Source: Candidatus Pacearchaeota archaeon
Lineage (GTDB): Archaea; Nanobdellota; Nanobdellia; Pacearchaeales; GW2011-AR1
NCBI GenBank assembly: GCA_026395815.1
Contig: JAPLXZ010000016.1
Span: forward strand, 1 to 51,697
DNA length: 51,697 nucleotides
Reading direction: 5' to 3'
Shown here one piece after another: positions 45,527-51,697 of this stretch. A program made the translations under genes and the position numbers. Below the pieces are notes generated by a model. It did no database searches and had not been told where the DNA came from. It worked only from the letters and a program-made list of their open reading frames with translations. Each line of letters starts with the position of its first letter. The stretch's first letter is position 1.

Positions 45527-46201
45527 ATGTTGATTTTAGGAATAGATGACGCAGGTCGTGGCCCAGTGATAGGCCCAATGGTTCTGGCAGGCTGTTTAAT
45601 TGACGAAAAAAACGAAAAGGAATTAAAAAAGATGGGAGTTAAGGATTCCAAGCAATTAACGCAAAAAAGAAGGGAATTTTTTGCAGAAAAAATAAAACAA
45701 ATTGCAGAAACGTTTGAAATTGTTCTTGCTTTCCCGGAAGAAATAGATGAAAAAAACAAGAATGGAACAAACCTCAATGCGTTGGAAGCATTAAAAACCG
45801 CGCAGATAATAAATAGAGTCAATAAAGGATACAATCAAATAAAAGTAATTGTAGACTGCCCATCAGTCAGCATAGAAAAATGGACTGATTTTTTAAAAAC
45901 AAAAATAGACAATCTTTCAAACTTGGAAATTCATTGCGAGCATAAAGCAGATGTTAATCATGTTTCTGTTTCTGCAGCTTCAATCTTGGCAAAATGTGCA
46001 AGAGAAAAAGAAATGTCAAAACTTAAGGAAGAATTTGGAGATGAAATAGGCTCTGGTTATTGCTCTGATTCTTTAACAACAAGGTTTCTTCAAAAGCATG
46101 CACAAACTTATGGAGACAAAGGCATCTTCAGAAAGACATGGAGCACTTGGAAGGATATTTGTGCAACTATAGAGCAAAGAAAAATTGTTGATTTCAAATG
46201 A
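45527..46201 (+). CDS. rnhB: Ribonuclease HII
   Basis: ILGIDDAGRGPVIGPMVLAG; KADVNHVSVSAASILAKCARE; GSGYCSD. Confidence 0.92.
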   Translation: MLILGIDDAGRGPVIGPMVLAGCLIDEKNEKELKKMGVKDSKQLTQKRREFFAEKIKQIAETFEIVLAFPEEIDEKNKNGTNLNALEALKTAQIINRVNKGYNQIKVIVDCPSVSIEKWTDFLKTKIDNLSNLEIHCEHKADVNHVSVSAASILAKCAREKEMSKLKEEFGDEIGSGYCSDSLTTRFLQKHAQTYGDKGIFRKTWSTWKDICATIEQRKIVDFK

Positions 46202-46249
46202 TTTTTTCATGTCATTAAACTTTAAAAACATCTTCCTCTTTTTTCTTCC

Positions 46250-49105
46250 ATGCTTTATATAAAAAAATTAGTGATGTATGGCTTCAAGAGTTTTGTCAGA
46301 AAAACAGAAATTCCTTTCACACCAGGAATCAATGTTATTGTAGGGCCAAATGGAAGCGGCAAGAGCAATATTTCAGACGGCTTGTGCTTTGTTTTAGGAA
46401 GATTGGGAATTAAATCAATGCGGGCTGCTAAAGCGGGAAACCTTATTTTCTTGGGAAGCAAAATAGCTGCTCCTGCAAAAGAAGCAATAGTAGAAATGGT
46501 TATAGACAATTCCAACAGGGTTTTTTCAATTGATAAAAATGAGATATCAATAAAAAGAATAGTCAGAAGAAATGGGCAAAGCATTTACAAAATCAATAAT
46601 GAAACAAAAACAAGGCAGGAAGTTTTATTCTTGCTTAGCCAAGGAGGAATAGACCCCAATGGCTTTAATATAATCCTTCAGGGAGAAATTCAGAATTTTG
46701 TTAGAATGCAACCAGAAGAAAGAAGAGGAGTGATAGAAGAAGTTTCTGGAATCTCAGTTTATGAAATGAGAAAAGAAAAATCCTTGAAAGAATTGGAAAA
46801 AACAGAAGAAAAACTAAAGGAAGTATTGGCTATTTTAAGAGAGAGAACTATCTATTTAAACAACCTTGAAAAAGAAAGGCAACAAGCTTTGAAATTCAAA
46901 AAATTAGAAGCAGATGTGAAAAAATTCAAGGCAAGCATAATTTATCATGACTTGGCAAAAAAGAAGAAAGAATCAGAAGAAGTAAATTCAAAAATTCTTA
47001 ACAAAAACAAGGAGATAGACAGGGAAAAGAAATCAATCCTCGATATAAGAACAGCAATTGCATCTCTTGAATCAAAAATTTCTTCTATAAATTCAACAAT
47101 CCAAAAGTCAACAGGATTGGAGCAGGAAAGACTGAATAAAGAAATAGCAGACATAAGAGCAGAAATTGCTGGAATGAATGTGAGAATAGAAAATTATGAA
47201 AACAAGCTATCTAATCTTTCAAAAGAAAGACAAACACTTAAGGAATCATTGAGAATTTCAGAATTAGACATAACTGAGCTCCAAAAGCCTCTTTCAACAA
47301 CAAGAAATCAGAGAGAAATTGAAACGAAACAAAAAGAACTTGAAAAACTTGAGCAGCAAAGAAAAAAATTCTACACAATTAAATCAGAATTAAAATCGGC
47401 AAGAGAAAGAATTCAGGATAAAAAATCTCTTTTTCAAAATTATACAGGCGAATCAGAATTTTTGCTGAAGCAGATTAAATCCCTTTCCCAGGAGCTGTTT
47501 GACCAAAAGACAACTTCTGAAAAATTAGATGTATTAAAATTCTCTCTTTCAGAAAAAAAAGAACTCTTAAAAAAATTGTCCAAAAAAGAAATAGATTTAG
47601 AAAAAAAATCTGGAACTAATGAATATGAAATAGACAAGCAAAACAAGCTTATGGATAAGATATCCAAAATGGATATCTGCCCCCTTTGCAAAAGCAAAAT
47701 AACAGAAGAGCATATTGAATCAATACATAAGGAAATGATTCAAAAAATAGAATCTTTAAAAAAAGAAATAGAAAGTTCAGACAAAGAATTAAGCGAGACA
47801 TATAATAAAAAAAATATTCTAAACCAAGAGATAGAACAGACAAATCTGGAAATTTCAAAAAGAGAATCTGATTTGCTTAAGATTTCCAATATTCATGACA
47901 AGCAATTGCAGATAAAATCTCTGCAAGAAAAGCTTGACGTTGTTAAGGGGGAGATTTCTGAATTTGAAAAAAGAGAGAAAAACCTTCAAAGCAACTTTGA
48001 TGAAAATTCAAACATAGATCAAAAATGCGAAACTTTAAGGATGGAAGTGCAGGAAGTATCTTTTAGAAATAACGAGAATCTTGATTCTGAAATTTCCTTC
48101 AAGAAAAGAGAGATTGAACGTGCAAAAATTTCCTTGAAGCAGATGATAAGGGATGAGGAAGATTTAAATTCTGATTTGAAGCAAGCAAAAAATGAAATAG
48201 AGGAGAAAGAAAAACTGCTTGAAAAGAAAAAGAAACAAGAAGAAGAATTAGTGGAAAAATTCCAAAAATTAATTTCTGAAAGAGAAGGCTTGCAAAAAAA
48301 GATAAGGGACAATGAAATAGAGATGTCAAGAAAGCAAAATGTTATTTACAATTTAGACCAAGACGCAAATGCCTTAAAGATTGACTTGGCTAGAATAAGC
48401 GCTGAAATTGAAAATTTTGAAACAGAAATGCTTGCCTTTCCAAACATGGAAATAATCAAAGCCAGCAAAGAAACTCTTCTTGAAAGGCTTAGCAAAATTC
48501 AAGAGGCTCTTTTTCAAATAGGTTCTGTAAATATGCGTTCTCTTGAAGTTTATGATTCTATAAAGAAAGAATATGATTCAGTGAAGGAAAAAACAGAAAT
48601 AATCTCAAAAGAAAAGGGAGGAATATTAAAAATAATTAATGAAATTGATGTAAAAAAGAAAAAAACATTTCTTAAAACTTTAAATTCCTTGAATGAAACT
48701 TTCTCAAGAAATTTTTCACAACTGAGTCCTAAAGGCCATGTTTCTCTTGATTTGGAAAATAAAAAAGAGCCTTTTTTAGGGGGAGTCAATATAACAGTAA
48801 AGACAGGGCATGGAAAATATTTTGATGTGAAATCCTTGTCAGGGGGAGAGCAAACCCTTGTTGCCCTTGCTCTTATATTCGCAATACAAGAACTAAAGCC
48901 ATATTATTTTTACATCTTCGATGAAATTGATGCTGCTCTTGACAAGAGAAATTCAGAAAGGCTTGCAGAGTTGTTAAAAAAGTACATGCAGAAAGGGCAG
49001 TATATAGTAATAACTCACAATGATGAATTGATTGCTAATTCGACAAACCTTTATGGTGTGAGTATGCATGATGGGGTTAGCAAGATAATTAGTTTAAGAG
49101 TATAA
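46250..49105 (+). CDS. smc: SMC-family ATPase with central CPLC (zinc-hook-like) motif
   Basis: GPNGSGKSNISDGLCFVLG; SLSGGEQTLVALALIFAIQ; YIFDEIDAALD; DICPLCKSKITEEHI at residues 477-480 of 951. Confidence 0.9.
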   Translation: MLYIKKLVMYGFKSFVRKTEIPFTPGINVIVGPNGSGKSNISDGLCFVLGRLGIKSMRAAKAGNLIFLGSKIAAPAKEAIVEMVIDNSNRVFSIDKNEISIKRIVRRNGQSIYKINNETKTRQEVLFLLSQGGIDPNGFNIILQGEIQNFVRMQPEERRGVIEEVSGISVYEMRKEKSLKELEKTEEKLKEVLAILRERTIYLNNLEKERQQALKFKKLEADVKKFKASIIYHDLAKKKKESEEVNSKILNKNKEIDREKKSILDIRTAIASLESKISSINSTIQKSTGLEQERLNKEIADIRAEIAGMNVRIENYENKLSNLSKERQTLKESLRISELDITELQKPLSTTRNQREIETKQKELEKLEQQRKKFYTIKSELKSARERIQDKKSLFQNYTGESEFLLKQIKSLSQELFDQKTTSEKLDVLKFSLSEKKELLKKLSKKEIDLEKKSGTNEYEIDKQNKLMDKISKMDICPLCKSKITEEHIESIHKEMIQKIESLKKEIESSDKELSETYNKKNILNQEIEQTNLEISKRESDLLKISNIHDKQLQIKSLQEKLDVVKGEISEFEKREKNLQSNFDENSNIDQKCETLRMEVQEVSFRNNENLDSEISFKKREIERAKISLKQMIRDEEDLNSDLKQAKNEIEEKEKLLEKKKKQEEELVEKFQKLISEREGLQKKIRDNEIEMSRKQNVIYNLDQDANALKIDLARISAEIENFETEMLAFPNMEIIKASKETLLERLSKIQEALFQIGSVNMRSLEVYDSIKKEYDSVKEKTEIISKEKGGILKIINEIDVKKKKTFLKTLNSLNETFSRNFSQLSPKGHVSLDLENKKEPFLGGVNITVKTGHGKYFDVKSLSGGEQTLVALALIFAIQELKPYYFYIFDEIDAALDKRNSERLAELLKKYMQKGQYIVITHNDELIANSTNLYGVSMHDGVSKIISLRV

Positions 49106-49135
49106 ATTTATATTGTGTAGAAATTACTTTAAAAA

Positions 49136-49465
49136 ATGAAAGAATATCATAAAGATTTTCTATGGAAATCATTAATGGATGTTGGCAGAAGAAATGAGAA
49201 AGGCATAGTAAACAAACTGACTGAAAATGACATCAGAGTTATCACTGAGACAATGAGAACTTTAGATGCAGATGATGATTGGATAAATCAAACAAAACGA
49301 GATTTATTGATTTCAAGATATAAGGTTTATGATTGGCTTGGGATGTATCTCAATGGAAAATGTGATTCTGCGTCGAAAATTATGACGCATGCTTACATAA
49401 ATTCTTTCGGAAATGTCCGCAGATTTATTCATAATTTAAAGAATATGCGGGATATTAATAATTAA
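49136..49465 (+). CDS. Hypothetical protein
   Basis: ORF directly downstream of smc. Confidence 0.5.
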   Translation: MKEYHKDFLWKSLMDVGRRNEKGIVNKLTENDIRVITETMRTLDADDDWINQTKRDLLISRYKVYDWLGMYLNGKCDSASKIMTHAYINSFGNVRRFIHNLKNMRDINN

Positions 49466-49485
49466 ATTAAGAAATATTTCTTTAT

Positions 49486-49908
49486 CTATCTCCGTGAGTT
49501 CTTGTCTTTCTTATTCACATATTCCTTTGCTTTTTCTCCAAGAAAACTCAGAACATTTCCAACATAAACAAAAGCAATATCTGTTACAGTATCAATTACA
49601 GATTCTTTAGTATTCCATATATGAGATTTATATTCTAAAGCTTCCCATCCCACATTAAATAATGTACCCGCTACTAATCCAGTTAAAACTCCTCTAAGTC
49701 CGCCACCAGATTTTTTATATGCAAGAGTTCCAATTCCAACACCAATAGATAGATGGTCAATAGAATTGTATTGATTCAGATCAAAATGAAATAAGGCACT
49801 AGAAACAACATTTGCTGACTTGCCAATTAGCCATATAGCTGCAAAATTAAATCCTGCAGCATGTAAGTCTTCATCATTAATGATTTTCTTTAAGAGGTTT
49901 TTGGGCAT
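49486..49908 (-). CDS. Membrane protein
   Basis: Hydrophobic segments; IDHLSIGVGIGTLAYKK. Confidence 0.5.
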   Translation of the reverse strand: MPKNLLKKIINDEDLHAAGFNFAAIWLIGKSANVVSSALFHFDLNQYNSIDHLSIGVGIGTLAYKKSGGGLRGVLTGLVAGTLFNVGWEALEYKSHIWNTKESVIDTVTDIAFVYVGNVLSFLGEKAKEYVNKKDKNSRR

Positions 49909-50375
49909 TTTAGGTTTTTTCCTTCAAGAAAAGCCTTGATTGTGTATTCTTTGAATTTGTAATATAATCCTTCAAATTCTTCTCTATGAGGGATTAATAT
50001 GTCTTCAGAGACAACTCTGTCAATAAGAGTATCAATAGTAAACAAGTCTTCTTTGGGAAGAGTTTTCTCAGCATGCATTTCTGTTGCAGTAGCCATGCAG
50101 CGTATAACCCCTTCTATAATAATATTATCAGGTATTCTTTTAGTAAGGCTGTAAATAAGGAAATCATATAAAGAAGAAATTTCTTTCATAAATATTCCTC
50201 CTGTTTTGTAGAGTTTTTTAAAAATAATCTTTGCTTCTGAATATTCTGAATCATCCATAAATTTTCTGCCAATTGAAAGAAGTTCCTCAGGAGAAGAATC
50301 TTTAACTTTTTGTTCAATAGTTCTGTCTAATTCAGTTAAATCATTAATTAATCTGGATAATGGGTCTTGTATCAT
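49890..50375 (-). CDS. Hypothetical protein
   Basis: ORF, overlaps neighbour by 19 nt. Confidence 0.45.
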   Translation of the reverse strand: MIQDPLSRLINDLTELDRTIEQKVKDSSPEELLSIGRKFMDDSEYSEAKIIFKKLYKTGGIFMKEISSLYDFLIYSLTKRIPDNIIIEGVIRCMATATEMHAEKTLPKEDLFTIDTLIDRVVSEDILIPHREEFEGLYYKFKEYTIKAFLEGKNLKCPKTS

Positions 50376-50407
50376 TTTCTTTCAGATTTATTGCTTCTTT
50401 TGCCATA

Positions 50408-51394
50408 TTATTTTTTATCTTCCCCCAAGGATTTAATTTCCTCCAATAAACCACCTAAATTTATTTCTTGTATTTTAAGATAATCATCTATTTTAACTGG
50501 CAAAGTTAAAATTACCTTAATAAAATTACCAATATCATCTAAATGATTATTTGGGTTTGTGATTGCTACTTTTTTTAAATAGTCTACAAGGTCATCAACA
50601 GAAACTTTTTGCATTTTGTCCCAATTAAGACGGTGCTCATAATTATTAAAAAATTGCTCTTTATCTGGGGCATAATAATTTTTACCCAATGATGTGAACA
50701 TAAAAGGTTCCGGGTTTATCCCCTCAATAGTTTTATATTTTGGACGCTTTATTAAAAATCCCCTTTTTCCTATTTTCTTTTTTTTGTATTCCCATTTTTT
50801 GACCAGTTCAAAATAAAATGCATACTCTTTTCTATCTCTATCCTTATTTTTGTAATGCTTTTGTCCAAGAACACTCACTGATAAATTTCCAGATTTTTTT
50901 ATTGAGAGTCCAAAACGGGAATTTATTTCAAGATCGTCATCAACATCGTTTCTATCATCCATTTCAAAACCATTTTCTATAACAGCATTCCAAACATATC
51001 TCATGACTGCCTTGAAAGCAGGTTTTAATTCATCAAATCTAATAGAGGCAGTTTTTTCAAGTTGAGATAATCTTTGAGGCAAGCTGTCTAACTGTCTTGA
51101 ATATTCTCTTTTTTCAAAAAACAATTTTGCTTTTTCATCTCCTTTATCTCTAAGTTCTACTAACTTATCTCTTAAAGATTCATACAGATAATCAAAATCA
51201 GTTCTATTATGAACAACAGGAATATTCCTTTTCTGAAGAAACTCTCCAACCTCTCCGTTTTGAGATAATTCAACATAAGGTTTTATTGTATCTAGATACA
51301 TTACAGTATCAACAAGTTCAAGAAAAGTGGATTTATCACTAACAAATTTGTCTATTTCTGTTCTTCCTGTTTCTACAAGGGCTGTTTCTTCCAT
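50408..51394 (-). CDS. Hypothetical protein
   Basis: Long ORF, no recognised domain. Confidence 0.5.
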   Translation of the reverse strand: MEETALVETGRTEIDKFVSDKSTFLELVDTVMYLDTIKPYVELSQNGEVGEFLQKRNIPVVHNRTDFDYLYESLRDKLVELRDKGDEKAKLFFEKREYSRQLDSLPQRLSQLEKTASIRFDELKPAFKAVMRYVWNAVIENGFEMDDRNDVDDDLEINSRFGLSIKKSGNLSVSVLGQKHYKNKDRDRKEYAFYFELVKKWEYKKKKIGKRGFLIKRPKYKTIEGINPEPFMFTSLGKNYYAPDKEQFFNNYEHRLNWDKMQKVSVDDLVDYLKKVAITNPNNHLDDIGNFIKVILTLPVKIDDYLKIQEINLGGLLEEIKSLGEDKK

Positions 51395-51477
51395 ATTATT
51401 CTCCCTACATCATCTCTACGAATTGATTATGAAAAAATAAAATTAAAATAAAAAAAATAAAAAAAAATTAAGAATTT

Positions 51478-51697
51478 TTAGTAATAACTTTCGCCGAATT
51501 CTTCTGTCTTTTGTGGCTTCTTTGTCATCAAAACGATTAAGACAACTAACAAAACCAAAAACACTATTGCCAGTATAACTGTCAACACTATAATTGGGCT
51601 TGCAACTTCAGTTTCTCCGCTTACAGCAGAACCACTGAATTTAAGTGTGCTTAAAAGTTCGTCGCCAGAGAAAACAAACACATCAACTTGACTGTCT
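51478..51697 (-). CDS. C-terminal part of an edge-truncated secreted protein with TM anchor
   Basis: Frame stays open to the window edge (...DSQVDVFVFSGDELLSTLKFSG...); C-terminal TM then KKPQKTEEFGESYY. Confidence 0.6.
   Translation of the reverse strand, partial: DSQVDVFVFSGDELLSTLKFSGSAVSGETEVASPIIVLTVILAIVFLVLLVVLIVLMTKKPQKTEEFGESYY

Noticed and set aside
46255-48789. Ser/Phe-rich minus-strand ORFs within smc
   Set aside because: Antisense shadows of Lys/Glu-rich coiled-coil codons
51430-51478. A/T-rich low-complexity run
   Set aside because: Simple intergenic low-complexity sequence between genes; no repeat unit structure
1-51697. CRISPR arrays, transposases, integrases, rRNA operons
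   Set aside because: No regularly spaced repeats, no recognisable transposase/integrase motifs and no 16S/23S signatures seen

Overview
AT-rich, compact archaeal window that looks like a small-genome DPANN-type lineage (inference from archaeal-type tRNA introns, TATA boxes, dphB/dtdA, TrmB and class III signal-peptide proteins). Housekeeping content: prs, argS, ileS, dphB, dtdA, rnhB, an SMC-family ATPase, an SRP RNA and four tRNAs (Leu-UAA, Thr-CGU, intron-containing Ser-GCU, intron-containing initiator Met). Accessory content: two toxin/antitoxin-rich islands (about 0.8-3.9 kb and 12.5-16.2 kb) carrying paralogous TA + MNT/HEPN modules on either side of a 2014-aa surface protein gene; a STAS-like/GHKL two-gene module; a surface-polysaccharide-like cluster (DUF2334-type deacetylases, GT2); a LAGLIDADG endonuclease abutting an orphan tRNA 3' half; and a Fic gene next to tRNA-Ser. 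Best leads: (1) an SMC protein whose central hinge appears replaced by a Rad50-like CPLC zinc hook at its exact midpoint; (2) repeated tRNA fragments and duplications at three tRNA loci, including copies of the tRNA-Ser 3' end preceding successive genes; (3) a tRNA-Ser intron built from C(UUCG)G hairpins; (4) a partner-switch-like STAS/GHKL module in an archaeon; (5) an IleRS with an ALHH signature in place of HxGH. All calls come from reading the sequence and the supplied ORFs; no searches were run.
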